A stretch of 27,325 nucleotides of DNA, taken from an uncultured Bacteroidaceae bacterium (GTDB lineage Bacteria; Bacteroidota; Bacteroidia; Bacteroidales; Bacteroidaceae). Below are positions 6,674 to 16,358 of this stretch, one piece after another. The notes beneath the pieces are model-generated. The model did not search any database, was not told the origin of the DNA, and saw nothing but the letters and a program-made list of their open reading frames with translations. Where the stretch lies: assembly GCA_934394435.1 (NCBI GenBank), contig CAKRRN010000031.1, positions 1-27,325 of the forward strand, read 5' to 3'. The first letter of the stretch is position 1. Each line of letters begins with the position of its first letter. The position numbers and the translations under genes were made by a program.

Positions 6674-7837
6674 ATGAAAAAGACAATGCTTGCCTGCATG
6701 GCTCTTGCTGCAGGCCTGACACTGGTTTCCTGTGACCCTAAGCCAAAAGCTGGAGGACAGGAAGAAGTGGCACTCACACAGTCAGGACTCAATCCTGAGA
6801 ACTTCGCAACAGACTCAACCAGCCTATTTGTCTTGAAGAACCAAAAAGGCATGGAAGTTTGCTTCACCAACTTCGGAGGTCGTATCGTAAGCATCTGGGT
6901 TCCTGGCAAGGACGGCAAGATGTTTGACGTATGCTTAGGACATGATTCCATCGGTGACTATGTGAAGTATGGCGCTCAGGGCTGCAACTTCGGTGCGCTT
7001 ATCGGACGTTACGGAAACCGTATCGCCAAGGGGCAATTCACATTGGACGGACAGACCTACCAGCTTCCACTGAACAATAATGGGAACACACTTCATGGCG
7101 GTGGCGAGATTGCTTTCCACAACCGTATCTGGAACGGCGAACAAGCCGACGACCAACATGTAACATTCACCACAACAAGCCCAGATGGAGAAGATGGTTT
7201 CCCAGGAAACATCGAGGTGAAGGTTACCTACACACTCACTGATGACAACGCTTTGGAGATTGCTTACGAAGCCACCACTGACAAGGCTACAGTACTCAAC
7301 CTCACCAACCACTGCTACTTCAACTTGAGCGGTGACCCATCAAAGGACTGCCTGGATGAGGTTTTACAGTTGGATGCTGACAGCATGACCAACGTTGATG
7401 AGAATGTATTAGTGACTGGTGAGATTGTACCTGTTGAAGGTACTCCTTTTGACTTCCGCACACCTACCGCCATTGGCGCACGCATCAATGACACGACCAA
7501 CGTACAGATTAAGAACGGCAATGGCTACGATCACAACTGGATTCTAAACACACGTGGTGACATCAAAAAAGCCTTTGGAAGCATCTATGATCCCAATAGC
7601 GGTGTAGAGATGACGATGTTCACAGACCAGCCTGGCGTACAATTCTATGCAGGCAACTTCCTCGACGGATCATTTGTAGGCAAGAAGGGAATCAAATATC
7701 CCCAGCGCAGTGCCATGTGCTTCGAGTCACAACATTATCCCGATAGTCCCAATCAGCCCAGTTTCCCCAGTACCGTTGTGCGTCCTGGCGAAAAGTACCA
7801 GACAAAGACCATATACAAGTTTAGTGTAAAGGAATAA
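6674..7837 (+). CDS. galM: Aldose 1-epimerase (mutarotase) with lipoprotein signal
   Basis: A 387-residue mutarotase interconverting alpha and beta anomers of aldoses such as galactose and glucose. It starts MKKTMLACMALAAGL with a lipobox ending LVSC (C20), so the mature enzyme is predicted to be lipid-anchored outside the cytoplasm, not soluble like E. coli GalM. Family residues are in place: GRYGNRI (111-117), NTLHGG with H141, catalytic H213 in LTNHCYFNLSG, D286 in GYDHNW, and catalytic base E351 in CFESQHYPDSPN. The length is normal once the signal is removed. It is flanked by a promoter candidate and a strong terminator, so monocistronic. An extracytoplasmic mutarotase would speed use of sugars released by surface glycan breakdown (inference). 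Confidence 0.92.
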   Translation: MKKTMLACMALAAGLTLVSCDPKPKAGGQEEVALTQSGLNPENFATDSTSLFVLKNQKGMEVCFTNFGGRIVSIWVPGKDGKMFDVCLGHDSIGDYVKYGAQGCNFGALIGRYGNRIAKGQFTLDGQTYQLPLNNNGNTLHGGGEIAFHNRIWNGEQADDQHVTFTTTSPDGEDGFPGNIEVKVTYTLTDDNALEIAYEATTDKATVLNLTNHCYFNLSGDPSKDCLDEVLQLDADSMTNVDENVLVTGEIVPVEGTPFDFRTPTAIGARINDTTNVQIKNGNGYDHNWILNTRGDIKKAFGSIYDPNSGVEMTMFTDQPGVQFYAGNFLDGSFVGKKGIKYPQRSAMCFESQHYPDSPNQPSFPSTVVRPGEKYQTKTIYKFSVKE

Positions 7838-7851
7838 TTAGTGTAAAGGAA
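7821..7851 (+). repeat. 17-bp-period tandem duplication across the galM stop
   Basis: TTAGTGTAAAGGAA occurs at 7821-7834 (encoding the last residues) and again at 7838-7851, just after the TAA stop. It looks like a small local duplication of the 3' end of the gene. Confidence 0.7.
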
Positions 7852-8204
7852 GAAGAAATATTCTTATGCAAATTTAAGGCTGCGTCCTAATCTGAGCGAT
7901 TAAGGCGCAGCCTTTTTCTATACACGATGTCTTTTCTTTAGACACCACATACAACAGCTTTATTACTCAATATCTACAAGGGAGAAGATGACTCAACAGA
8001 AAATCAGTAGGGACATTTCTCTCTCTTTTTTCATCTTTTTTTTCGATTTCTCACCATTGCTTTTGCTTCGGGATGCGTTCGGGATTTGAACGCTTTTATT
8101 GGCTAAGCTTCAGACACAGATTTAATTTATTTCATGCTCGCCTGCATGCCATGTGTTCGCCCGAGGTCTCACCGTTCTATCGAAATTTCCACAGAAACTT
8201 TTCG
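7838..8204. other. Convergent intergenic region
   Basis: Holds the galM terminator (7876-7918) and, at 8075-8100, a second plus-strand hairpin GCGTTC/GAACGC followed by TTTTATT. No gene and no clear minus-strand terminator for the ATPase gene are visible. Confidence 0.6.
7876..7918 (+). terminator. Rho-independent terminator of galM
   Basis: AAGGCTGCG (7876-7884) pairs with CGCAGCCTT (7906-7914); CCTAATC/GATTAAGG extends the stem inward, and TTTTTC follows. It lies about 40 bp after the galM stop. Confidence 0.88.
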
Positions 8205-8870
8205 CTAAGCCTCCACGATGTGACCATCGAAGAGACGTATGATGCGATGAGCCATTTTGGCATCGTGCTCATTGTGCGTCACCATCACGATGGTTGTACC
8301 CTCCTGGTTGAGTTCTGTGAGCAGCGACATCACCTCGGCACCATTCTTAGAATCCAAGTTACCCGTGGGCTCATCGGCAAGAATCATCTTGGGATTGAAT
8401 ACCAGCGCACGGGCAATAGCCACACGCTGCTGCTGTCCTCCCGAGAGCTGGTGTGGGAAGTGCTTGGCACGATGGCTGATGGCCATACGTTTCATAATGT
8501 CTTGCACACGCTTCTTGCGTTCGGCACGCGGCACACCCAGATAAGTGAGTGGCAGTTCAATGTTCTCCTCTACATTCAGTTCGTCTATCAGGTTGAAGCT
8601 CTGGAACACGAAGCCTATCTCACCCTTGCGCACATCCGTGCGCTCCTTCTCCTTGAGGTCCTGCACCTCACGGTCGCCCAGCCAGTACTTGCCGCTGGTG
8701 GGATTGTCCAGCAAGCCCAGTATGTTGAGCAATGTGGACTTGCCACAGCCCGAAGGCCCCATGATAGCCACAAACTCACCATCTTTCACTTCAAACGACA
8801 CCTTGTCCAGTGCCACAGTCTCCACTTCTTCTGTACGGAAACTCTTGCTAAGATTCTCTACTTTGATCAT
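8205..8870 (-). CDS. ABC exporter ATP-binding subunit (LolD/MacB type)
   Basis: A 221-residue ATPase starting MIKVENLSKSFRT. Walker A GPSGCGKST (38-46), Q-loop Q90, signature LSGGQQQ (142-148), Walker B MILADE (162-167) and switch histidine H199 are all intact. Its sequence and size resemble LolD/MacB/FtsE-type ATPases that power FtsX-fold permeases by pulling on the periplasmic domain rather than moving substrate through the membrane. The ATG at 8870 is chosen over an upstream start at 8894 because the family begins at this strand. It is the last gene of the export operon, 196 bp after permease 1, with no promoter consensus in that gap. It presumably serves all three permeases. Confidence 0.93.
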   Translation of the reverse strand: MIKVENLSKSFRTEEVETVALDKVSFEVKDGEFVAIMGPSGCGKSTLLNILGLLDNPTSGKYWLGDREVQDLKEKERTDVRKGEIGFVFQSFNLIDELNVEENIELPLTYLGVPRAERKKRVQDIMKRMAISHRAKHFPHQLSGGQQQRVAIARALVFNPKMILADEPTGNLDSKNGAEVMSLLTELNQEGTTIVMVTHNEHDAKMAHRIIRLFDGHIVEA

Positions 8871-9066
8871 AATCGTATGCCCCCACTCCACCATATATCC
8901 CCTAAAGATTTATCTCTCCCACTCTATTTGGGAAGGGATACTGGCTGAGCCCTTAGGAGGCGTTTTTCTAATGTTATTTATTATTTTTTGTTTCGCCTTA
9001 TGCTTGTATACACATCATATTATGTAACTCCCTTAAGAGAGAAACATGAACCATTTTTCATCGTAC

Positions 9067-11448
9067 TCACTCGTCTTTAATGTGGTCCACAGGATTCTCA
9101 CTGGCAGCCATTTGACTCTGCACAATTACAGCCAGGAAGGAGGTGCCCACGCACACCACGCCTGCCACCAAGATAAGCGGCCACCACTGGATGCGGTAGC
9201 TGAAGGTAGTCATCCAGCGCCCTATGAGCCAATAAGCCACAGGCGCGGCTATCACAAATGCCACCACCGCATAACTCAAGACCCCGCCCGTAAGTCTGCG
9301 GCGCACCTGCGCGCTGCTGCTACCAAACACCTTGCGCACAGCCACCTCACGTTGGCGTTGCTGTATAAAGTAGGTGCTCATGGCCACCAGCCCCAGCACG
9401 CTGATGAGAACTGCCACGATGGCAAATAAGGCCACGATGGTCCCCATCTGCTCTTCTTGAGTAAACCGTTCTTGCATCTTTTGCATGGCATAGGGACGAT
9501 TGTCATAGTCGGCAATGTGCCGCTGGAAAACCTTGAAATATATCTCGTCCACCTGTCTAAGGGCATCGACCTCGTCGCCCTTTACTTTCACCAGGTAGTG
9601 CCAGGGCTGGTATATTTTTCCGATAACCACAAACACAGGGTGCTGGTCGCTGGTGATAGTGCGTATTTTGAAATCTTCCAGGATGCCGTTGATAGGCAGA
9701 GGCCCCTGGTTGAGCGCGGGGTCATTGAGGAAGCGATCAGTCTCCTTCACACCCATCTCTGCCAGGAACTGTCGGTTGACCCAAATGCCCTTTGTAGGAT
9801 CAGCCTGATGGTTGTCACGGGCAATTTTCAGTCCCAGCGTCTTGAAGAAACAGCTATCAGCATACATCACCTGCAGACTCACAGGATGTCCCTCATGCGT
9901 AATGGTGTTGTTGTTGCCACCTTGCAGGGGATAGCCCATCGAGAGTGACGCGCTCTGCACACAGGAGAGCTTGCGTACCTCGCCTATGAAAGCCTGTACC
10001 TTCGTGGTGTCACCTGAAATGGAAGGCAACACCATCAGATGCTCCAGACTGTATCCCATGGGTGCGTGAATGAGATGATGTGTCTGCATCCAGATGCTTA
10101 GGGCTGCCGCCACCATCACGATGGTGGCTACATTCTGCAGAACTATGAACACACGGGCGAAGGTCATGCGCGCCTTGAGTCTGAAGGTTCCACGCACCAC
10201 ATCAATGGGGCGCACCCGTGAGATAATAGAAGCAGGCACTGCGCCCGACACACCTCCCACCAGGAGCACCAGCATCAGGATGCCCAGCAAGAGCAGGGGA
10301 TCGAAGAGCCTCGTCATGTCAATCTCGGTGCCGAGCAATGAGTTCACATACGAGCTGGCCGCCCATGCCATCACCGCGCCCAACGCCATAGACAGGAGGC
10401 ATAGGAGTAACCCCTCGCTCATCAGTCGAAGAACGATGTCCCTGCGCTGTGCACCCATCAGTCGGCGCGTGGCCATCTCACGGGCACGTTTTCCGCTCTG
10501 TGCCGTACTTAGATTGATGTAGTTGAATACAGAGAAGAGTAGGATGACCAGGCCTGCCGCAAACAGAATATTCACCAGCCGACGGTCGCCGCGTAAACTC
10601 TGGTGCTCATCATTGGCCGATGATAATGTATCAGAGAAATAGCGGTCGCTGAAGCGCACAAGTCGTGTGTGTGTCTGCGCCCCCTCCATGGTGTAGTACC
10701 AGAAGCCCATGTCCTTATACATCTGGTCGAAGGCCGCATTTTGGGTGCTGAGGTCACAGTCAGGTCGCGCCAGCACAAACACTGAGGTGCCTGTAGCATT
10801 GCCCATGTGCGAAGCTGTGAGATAATCGTTGATGTAACGTACGTGCTCAAAGCGCATAATGATGTCGGCCTGTCCGAAGGAGGTACCCTCCATGCCAGAA
10901 TAAACTCCCATCACATGCACAAAGAGGTCATCCATGCCATCCATTTGTATGCGCTTACCTATGGGGTTTTCACCTGGCCACGCCGTGTGCGCGAACTCTT
11001 CGCTCACCACAGCGGCATTCATATCATCGAGTACATGGGTGGCATTGCCCTTTATAAGCGGAATGGAGAACATACGGAAGAAGGTGCTGTCCACAAAAGC
11101 CACCTCGGTCTGCAGTGTCTTATCACCTACCCCCACCTCATGGTCTGAATAGGTCACACCGCAGGTCATCTCCACCTGCGGAAATGTTTTCTGGATGGTA
11201 CGCTGAGTGTACCAGTGGCTACCCTCACGGCAGTCCAGGTGCTCGTCATCGCCGTTGTAGGTACATACGGTGTAAATACGATCGCCCTTATCGATACACT
11301 TGTCGATACTGTACTCCTGGCGAGCGTAGAGCATGATGAGGATGACAAACATCATGCTCACCGAAAAACCCAGCATATTGACCAGCGTGTAAAACTTGTT
11401 ACGCGACAGATACACGCCGAAAGCTTTAAAATATAATATTCGTTTCAT
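9067..11448 (-). CDS. MacB/FtsX-type ABC permease 1 (double length)
   Basis: A 793-residue inner-membrane protein built of two MacB-like halves. Half one: TM helix about 20-42, a periplasmic MacB_PCD domain (VDSTFFRMFSIPLIKG at 119-134; a GENPIGKRI motif near 159-167), then three TM helices with the coupling motif SGKRAREMATRRLMGAQ (318-334). Half two repeats this from about 430 and has the second coupling motif RQREVAVRKVFGS. The C-terminus ENPVDHIKDE matches those of its two neighbours. A single chain therefore supplies the eight helices that MacB makes as a dimer. The start is 19 bp after permease 2. It is more similar to permease 3 than to permease 2. The substrate cannot be inferred. Confidence 0.9.
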   Translation of the reverse strand: MKRILYFKAFGVYLSRNKFYTLVNMLGFSVSMMFVILIMLYARQEYSIDKCIDKGDRIYTVCTYNGDDEHLDCREGSHWYTQRTIQKTFPQVEMTCGVTYSDHEVGVGDKTLQTEVAFVDSTFFRMFSIPLIKGNATHVLDDMNAAVVSEEFAHTAWPGENPIGKRIQMDGMDDLFVHVMGVYSGMEGTSFGQADIIMRFEHVRYINDYLTASHMGNATGTSVFVLARPDCDLSTQNAAFDQMYKDMGFWYYTMEGAQTHTRLVRFSDRYFSDTLSSANDEHQSLRGDRRLVNILFAAGLVILLFSVFNYINLSTAQSGKRAREMATRRLMGAQRRDIVLRLMSEGLLLCLLSMALGAVMAWAASSYVNSLLGTEIDMTRLFDPLLLLGILMLVLLVGGVSGAVPASIISRVRPIDVVRGTFRLKARMTFARVFIVLQNVATIVMVAAALSIWMQTHHLIHAPMGYSLEHLMVLPSISGDTTKVQAFIGEVRKLSCVQSASLSMGYPLQGGNNNTITHEGHPVSLQVMYADSCFFKTLGLKIARDNHQADPTKGIWVNRQFLAEMGVKETDRFLNDPALNQGPLPINGILEDFKIRTITSDQHPVFVVIGKIYQPWHYLVKVKGDEVDALRQVDEIYFKVFQRHIADYDNRPYAMQKMQERFTQEEQMGTIVALFAIVAVLISVLGLVAMSTYFIQQRQREVAVRKVFGSSSAQVRRRLTGGVLSYAVVAFVIAAPVAYWLIGRWMTTFSYRIQWWPLILVAGVVCVGTSFLAVIVQSQMAASENPVDHIKDE

Positions 11449-11467
11449 ATTTTCTGTATTGAGATTA

Positions 11468-13858
11468 TTATTCGTCCTTGAGATACTTCACGGGATTGGA
11501 CATGGCCACACGGCGGCAGTTGAACATCACCGAGAGGGAGATGACAGCCAATACCACCAGCGAGGTACACAGATAGATCCAGGGTGAAAGACTCGTTTTC
11601 TCACTGAACGAAGTGAGCCACTGACGGGCGATACCCCAGGAGAGAGCCGCTCCCACCAGTACCGACGGCACTGCCACACGCAGGATATCCCTGAGGAAGA
11701 GTTCCAGGATGTCTCTCATGCCAGCACCATTCACCTTGCGCACAGCCATCTCCTTGCTTCGGCGGTTGACCTCATCGGCTGTGTAACCAAGCAGACCAAA
11801 GAGGGCTATGCAGAGCGTCACCACCACACAGATGGCAATGGCGTTTCGGAAACTGAGTTGCTCGCGATACTGGTCACGCATCTCGGCTGCCCACGACTTC
11901 AGGTGTACCGTCTTTCCGGGCATCATGCCCTCCACTCGCTGCAACACCTGTGCCATATCATCGGCTGTCAGATGATGGAAGCGTATGAGCATATTGTCAC
12001 ACGGTTGGGGACTGTAGGTAAAGAACTGCGGACGCTCCTTGAGTTGGCTTCCCCGGGTGCTGCACCCTCCTACTTTAATGTCGGGGAAGATACCCACAAT
12101 GGTCATGCCGTCCGTATAGGCCTGGTCAGAGTGCCCCGTCACACGCACCCGCTTGCCCAGCGCACCATCCTTCCAGCCAGCAGCCTCGCTGATGCGCTGC
12201 GCGAAGGACTCGCTTACGAGCAACTGGTGACAACTGTCATTGCGCTCGGTGAAGAAAGTGCCCTGGCTCAGTCTCATGCCCATAACCTCCAGATAATCAT
12301 CACTCACATCATAAAAGTCCGAGGCGTTGAAAATCTCGCGGTCGTCTCCTGGCAGCAGGACATTGTCGCCCGACACTCCATACTGTTCCAGGGGGATGGT
12401 CCAGGCCGATGACACCAGTTGCACCTGCGACATGCGTGAGAGTTCCTGCAAGATGTGTTTGCGGTCGGCTGGCGATGCGCCCTGCACGCTGAGGATGGCC
12501 ACATCCTGTGCGTCATAACCGGGATTGAGACTCACCATCAAACCATACTGTGCCTGCACCGTATAGAGCAGACTGGCAAACAATCCTACGATGCAGAACT
12601 GTGCAGCCAGCAAAGCCAACTTCCAGCGACGGCGGTTCTGGGCGTAGCCACGAAACACCACAGCCACAGGCACACGTCCATAGAGCCATCCAGGCACCAC
12701 TCCACCCAGCAGGACTATGCCCACACAGATGGCCACCAGTACCCAACTACCCCTGTTGCACACAAGCGCACTAAGGGGTGCTGAGAGGTAAGTCTCGATA
12801 GTGCCACGGCAGGCGAAGAGCAGCAACGCTGCCAGCAAGACAGCCAACAGCACATGCACGAACGACTCGGAAAAGGTGATGGCTGTGATATCCCCATTGC
12901 CCGCACCGAAGCACTTGCGTACAGCCATCTCTGTGGAGCGGTTCACCAGGTTGCCAATGGCAATGAGCAGATAGTTCATCACAGAAATAAAGAGTAGCAC
13001 CACAGCCATGATGCCCAGTATCCAGCTCATCATGCGCACATAACTGTCGTGGGTGTATCGCTCGGAGAGCAGATAGGGGACAAACTGAAGGTCCACTCCT
13101 GCCGAACGCAGTCCGTCCATGTCCACGTTCTCCTGCATCATCTTCTGTATATAAGGTTGCATGTCCTCTGCCGTGTGTCCCTTGGCCAAACGGATGTAGG
13201 ACTTGTATCGGTCGTTGCCCAACCAGTTGCCCGTCGAACTCTCGTTCATGGTGGCCATAGAGAGCAATATCTGTGTGCCGTGCAGCGAGGCACCCCAGGG
13301 GAAGTCCTCAAACACGCCTCCCACCTCGAAGGGTGTGTCGCCAAACTCGGCAATGGTAAACTTCTTTCCCATCACATCACCTCCCATGGTTTCAGCCACA
13401 CTACGGCTTACCATGCAGCAGTAGGGCTTGCAGAGCACCTCACGCGCCTTACCCGCAAGGATGGGACGGGGAAAGATCTCAAAGAAACTGGTGTCCGCTG
13501 CTATGACATCCGCCTCCACCGAGTGCTCGGCATCCAGCCGGCACTGCGCCCCTATGGAGACATTGGTGATGCGCGTGGCAGCCTCCACGATGGGCGCATA
13601 CCTCTTCATGCCCGGCGCGATGGCTCCAGGAGTCTGCCAATAGTCAGAGGGAGACTGATCACCAGTACGTGTCACCTGCTCTTTGAGAATATAAGTGCGG
13701 TCCCATGCGGGAAACCACTGGTCATAGGTCTGCTCAAAATTCAGTTCGGTGATGAGTACCGCGCTCACCGCCAAACCCAGTGCCAGACACAGCACCTTCT
13801 GCAAGTTGTGCTGTCCACGGCGTGGAAGGTTTTTCAATGCATTCGTTATCTTATTCAT
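11468..13858 (-). CDS. MacB/FtsX-type ABC permease 2 (double length, divergent)
   Basis: A 796-residue permease of the same two-half plan. The N-terminal TM is about 22-38, then a MacB_PCD-like domain (ADTSFFEIFPRPILAG, 121-136), a first FtsX block with coupling motif RSTEMAVRKCFGAG (307-320), and a second half ending with RSKEMAVRKVNGAG and three TM helices; C-terminus SNPVKYLKDE. It differs clearly from permeases 1 and 3 in its start (MNKITNALKNLPRRGQHN) and in lacking the SGxRAREMA form of the coupling motif, so it is an older or differently specialised paralogue. It lies 11 bp after permease 3 and 19 bp before permease 1, so tight translational coupling is likely. Confidence 0.9.
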   Translation of the reverse strand: MNKITNALKNLPRRGQHNLQKVLCLALGLAVSAVLITELNFEQTYDQWFPAWDRTYILKEQVTRTGDQSPSDYWQTPGAIAPGMKRYAPIVEAATRITNVSIGAQCRLDAEHSVEADVIAADTSFFEIFPRPILAGKAREVLCKPYCCMVSRSVAETMGGDVMGKKFTIAEFGDTPFEVGGVFEDFPWGASLHGTQILLSMATMNESSTGNWLGNDRYKSYIRLAKGHTAEDMQPYIQKMMQENVDMDGLRSAGVDLQFVPYLLSERYTHDSYVRMMSWILGIMAVVLLFISVMNYLLIAIGNLVNRSTEMAVRKCFGAGNGDITAITFSESFVHVLLAVLLAALLLFACRGTIETYLSAPLSALVCNRGSWVLVAICVGIVLLGGVVPGWLYGRVPVAVVFRGYAQNRRRWKLALLAAQFCIVGLFASLLYTVQAQYGLMVSLNPGYDAQDVAILSVQGASPADRKHILQELSRMSQVQLVSSAWTIPLEQYGVSGDNVLLPGDDREIFNASDFYDVSDDYLEVMGMRLSQGTFFTERNDSCHQLLVSESFAQRISEAAGWKDGALGKRVRVTGHSDQAYTDGMTIVGIFPDIKVGGCSTRGSQLKERPQFFTYSPQPCDNMLIRFHHLTADDMAQVLQRVEGMMPGKTVHLKSWAAEMRDQYREQLSFRNAIAICVVVTLCIALFGLLGYTADEVNRRSKEMAVRKVNGAGMRDILELFLRDILRVAVPSVLVGAALSWGIARQWLTSFSEKTSLSPWIYLCTSLVVLAVISLSVMFNCRRVAMSNPVKYLKDE

Positions 13859-13869
13859 AATTATTTGGT

Positions 13870-16287
13870 TTATTCTTCTTTCAGATGATTTACTGGATTC
13901 TCATTGGCCGCCATGTAGCTCTGCACCGAGACAGCCACCAAGGATACAAGCAGACAGAATCCACCTGCAGCCAGAAATACCAAGGGGCTAAGCGTGATAC
14001 GGTAACTGAAGCCTGCGAGCCAGTGGCCACCCACATACCATATTATAGGCACAGCGATGACAAAGGCCAACAGGACATAAGCAAGGAAGGTGCGCACCAA
14101 CTGGCGGTACACCTGGCTGTTGCGGCTGCCAAACACCTTGCGCACGGCAATCTCCCTCTGACGCTGCCTGATGAAATACATGCTCATAGCCACCAGTCCC
14201 ATGAAAGATATGAGCATGGCCACTCCGGCAAAGAGCATAACGATATGGGAGAGACGGCGCTGGCTGGCAAAGTTCTCGCGTATGCGTTGCTCCAGATAGG
14301 GGTTTTGCTCCTCCATGTCCATATGAAACACACTTCGGTATACATCACGCACCTGTTCCCAAGCCACGGTCTCGTTACCCTGCGTCTCCACCAGTATCTG
14401 ACTGGCAAAGCGCATACGATCTTGAATCACCACTACCACCAATTTTTCCGTACCTGTGATGTCGCCCATGCAGAAGTCCCTCACTGTGCCATTGTACTCC
14501 ACATCAGCATTCACGCCCATCATGGGTAGGATCGTAGAAATCCCCTTGTTGATTGTTTCCTGCTCCTCAGTGCCCAAGGCATCAAATGTCCGTTGCAGAC
14601 TCTCGTTGTAATACATACGTGTAGCTGACCCCGAATGTTTATCAGCAACCACCTGGAGCCCCAACATGTCAGCATAGGAAGAGTCTCCGATGAGCAGACG
14701 CATGTACAGAATCTTATCACCTACCTGAAATCCAGGACCATTACTACCATAGAGCGGAAGCCCCTTAGCCCAGGACACACGCTTCACGAAAGGCAGTTCC
14801 TTGAGTCTCTGAGTGAAGAGCGAATCATCGGCTGGCTTCGAGCGACTCACGTCCACGCTCATCAAGGCGTGTGTATTGTAACCCAGAGGGGCGGTGACCA
14901 GATGGCGCACCTGAAGCAGCATGACCAATGCGAGTGCTACCATGGTGATAGTGACTACATTCTGGAACACGATGAAGACACGACTGAAAAACATCCTGGA
15001 CTGATGGCGAAACGTTCCGCGCACCACATCAATAGGCTTGGCGCGTGACAGCACCACCGCTGGGACAATGCCAGAAAGCACACCCGAGAGGATTGCAAGC
15101 ATGAGCAGCAATGCCAAGGGAAGAGGCTTGAGAAGGTCAGCCAGTACAATCTCGGTCTGAAGCAGACCGCCCACATAGGGAGCCACAGCCCAAGCCAGGA
15201 ACAGAGCCACCAGCAGGGATAGCATACTCATAAGCACACTCTCGCCCACCAGGCGGTGCATGATGGCGGTGCGTTGTGCTCCCAGCAGTCGGCGCACAGC
15301 CATCTCGCGGGCACGCTGTCCTGACTGTGCCACGGTCAGGTTGATGTAGTTGATGATGGCAAAGAGCAGGACCAGCAAGCCCGCAACGAGCAGGACACGC
15401 ACCTGGCGCACATCGCCATGGCAGACAACCTCAGTTCCATCTGCGCCCTCGCCAAGATATTCCTGACGCAGAGGAATAAGATAGCTACGCACATACCCAT
15501 CCTTCACCTTATCATTCAAGGCATACAGGGGCATGCTGCTCAGGCATTTGTCTATCTGAGATCCCTTCCCCTCCAGGCTGGCTCCTTCGCGAGCCAGAAT
15601 GAAGAAATGTGCTCCAAAGGTGTTACTACAGTCAGCATCCACATCGGCAGAATTAAAGTTGCCTGCATTCCAAAAGTTTACAATGACATCGGCAGGCTTG
15701 ATGCATGAGCCTCGCATGCTACCCATCACACCCGTCACCCTAAGCCTTACGCGCCCGCCTCGAGTACTATAAGCAAGGGTCTTGCCCATAGGGTCTTCAC
15801 CACCAAACAGGCGACGTGCGAACTCCTCACTCACTACCGCCGCATCCGCGTCCTCGAGCACCTGGCTGGGATTGCCCTGCAGGAGGGGAAAGTCAAAGAT
15901 GCGGAAGAAGGTGGAGTCAGCCATGAGGGTGGCGCCCTGGAGGTAAGTCTGGTCGGGCAGCTCATAGTTGACCTCATTGCGCACAATGGCACAGAACGAC
16001 TCTATCTCGGGGATGCGACCACGCAACATGCCCTCCGCGTTGTGGTGACAGCCATCGTAACGATTGAGCCCGTCCTCGTCATTCACCTCGAAAGCGAGAG
16101 AATAGATGCGATTGGCCTTGCTGTGCATCGAATCGGTGGTGTATTCGCCATAGACATACAGCCCTATCAGCACCGAGAACATCAGGCTTACCGAAAATCC
16201 GAGCACATTGATGAACGCATACACTCTGTTGCGTGACAGGAAAGTGAAGTATGAGCCCAAACTCATCATATTGTTGAAAAGTCTCAT
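13870..16287 (-). CDS. MacB/FtsX-type ABC permease 3 (double length)
   Basis: An 805-residue permease, first of the three in the transcript. TM helix about 24-46; MacB_PCD domain with ADSTFFRIFDFPLLQGNP (123-140) and GGEDPMGKT (162-170); TM helices about 296-318, 350-370 and 388-412 with coupling motif SGQRAREMAVRRLLGAQ (322-338). The second half starts with a TM at about 434-458 and has a second coupling motif RQREIAVRKVFGS; C-terminus ENPVNHLKEE. The N-terminal LSRNRVYAFINVLGFSVSLM closely parallels permease 1, which points to duplication within the operon. The start ATG at 16287 follows the adaptor gene by 71 bp. Confidence 0.9.
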   Translation of the reverse strand: MRLFNNMMSLGSYFTFLSRNRVYAFINVLGFSVSLMFSVLIGLYVYGEYTTDSMHSKANRIYSLAFEVNDEDGLNRYDGCHHNAEGMLRGRIPEIESFCAIVRNEVNYELPDQTYLQGATLMADSTFFRIFDFPLLQGNPSQVLEDADAAVVSEEFARRLFGGEDPMGKTLAYSTRGGRVRLRVTGVMGSMRGSCIKPADVIVNFWNAGNFNSADVDADCSNTFGAHFFILAREGASLEGKGSQIDKCLSSMPLYALNDKVKDGYVRSYLIPLRQEYLGEGADGTEVVCHGDVRQVRVLLVAGLLVLLFAIINYINLTVAQSGQRAREMAVRRLLGAQRTAIMHRLVGESVLMSMLSLLVALFLAWAVAPYVGGLLQTEIVLADLLKPLPLALLLMLAILSGVLSGIVPAVVLSRAKPIDVVRGTFRHQSRMFFSRVFIVFQNVVTITMVALALVMLLQVRHLVTAPLGYNTHALMSVDVSRSKPADDSLFTQRLKELPFVKRVSWAKGLPLYGSNGPGFQVGDKILYMRLLIGDSSYADMLGLQVVADKHSGSATRMYYNESLQRTFDALGTEEQETINKGISTILPMMGVNADVEYNGTVRDFCMGDITGTEKLVVVVIQDRMRFASQILVETQGNETVAWEQVRDVYRSVFHMDMEEQNPYLEQRIRENFASQRRLSHIVMLFAGVAMLISFMGLVAMSMYFIRQRQREIAVRKVFGSRNSQVYRQLVRTFLAYVLLAFVIAVPIIWYVGGHWLAGFSYRITLSPLVFLAAGGFCLLVSLVAVSVQSYMAANENPVNHLKEE

Positions 16288-16326
16288 TTACATATATTAC
16301 GATTAAATCGTTTCTCTCTGTGTATA

Positions 16327-16343
16327 GCCCTCCATTTTAGGGC
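16327..16343. other. Hairpin between adaptor and permease 3 genes
   Basis: GCCCT (16327-16331) pairs with AGGGC (16339-16343) over a 7-base loop, with no U-tract after it on the minus strand. A second perfect dyad, ACGATTAAATCGT, lies at 16299-16311 in the same 71-bp gap. They may affect differential expression within the operon. Confidence 0.35.
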
Positions 16344-16358
16344 ATGTACGAAACAGCC

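Noticed and set aside
8075..8100. GCGTTC/GAACGC hairpin with TTTTATT as the galM terminator
   Set aside because: A much stronger terminator lies directly after galM at 7876-7918; this one is over 230 bp downstream, so at best a backup.
8073..8948. Long plus-strand open frame (291 aa) opposite the ATPase gene
   Set aside because: Antisense shadow of a fully motif-complete ATPase; the translation is rich in His/Leu with no domain pattern.
13049..13888. Plus-strand open frame of 279 aa opposite permease 2
   Set aside because: Runs antisense through conserved FtsX/MacB sequence and shows the shadow composition seen along the whole operon.
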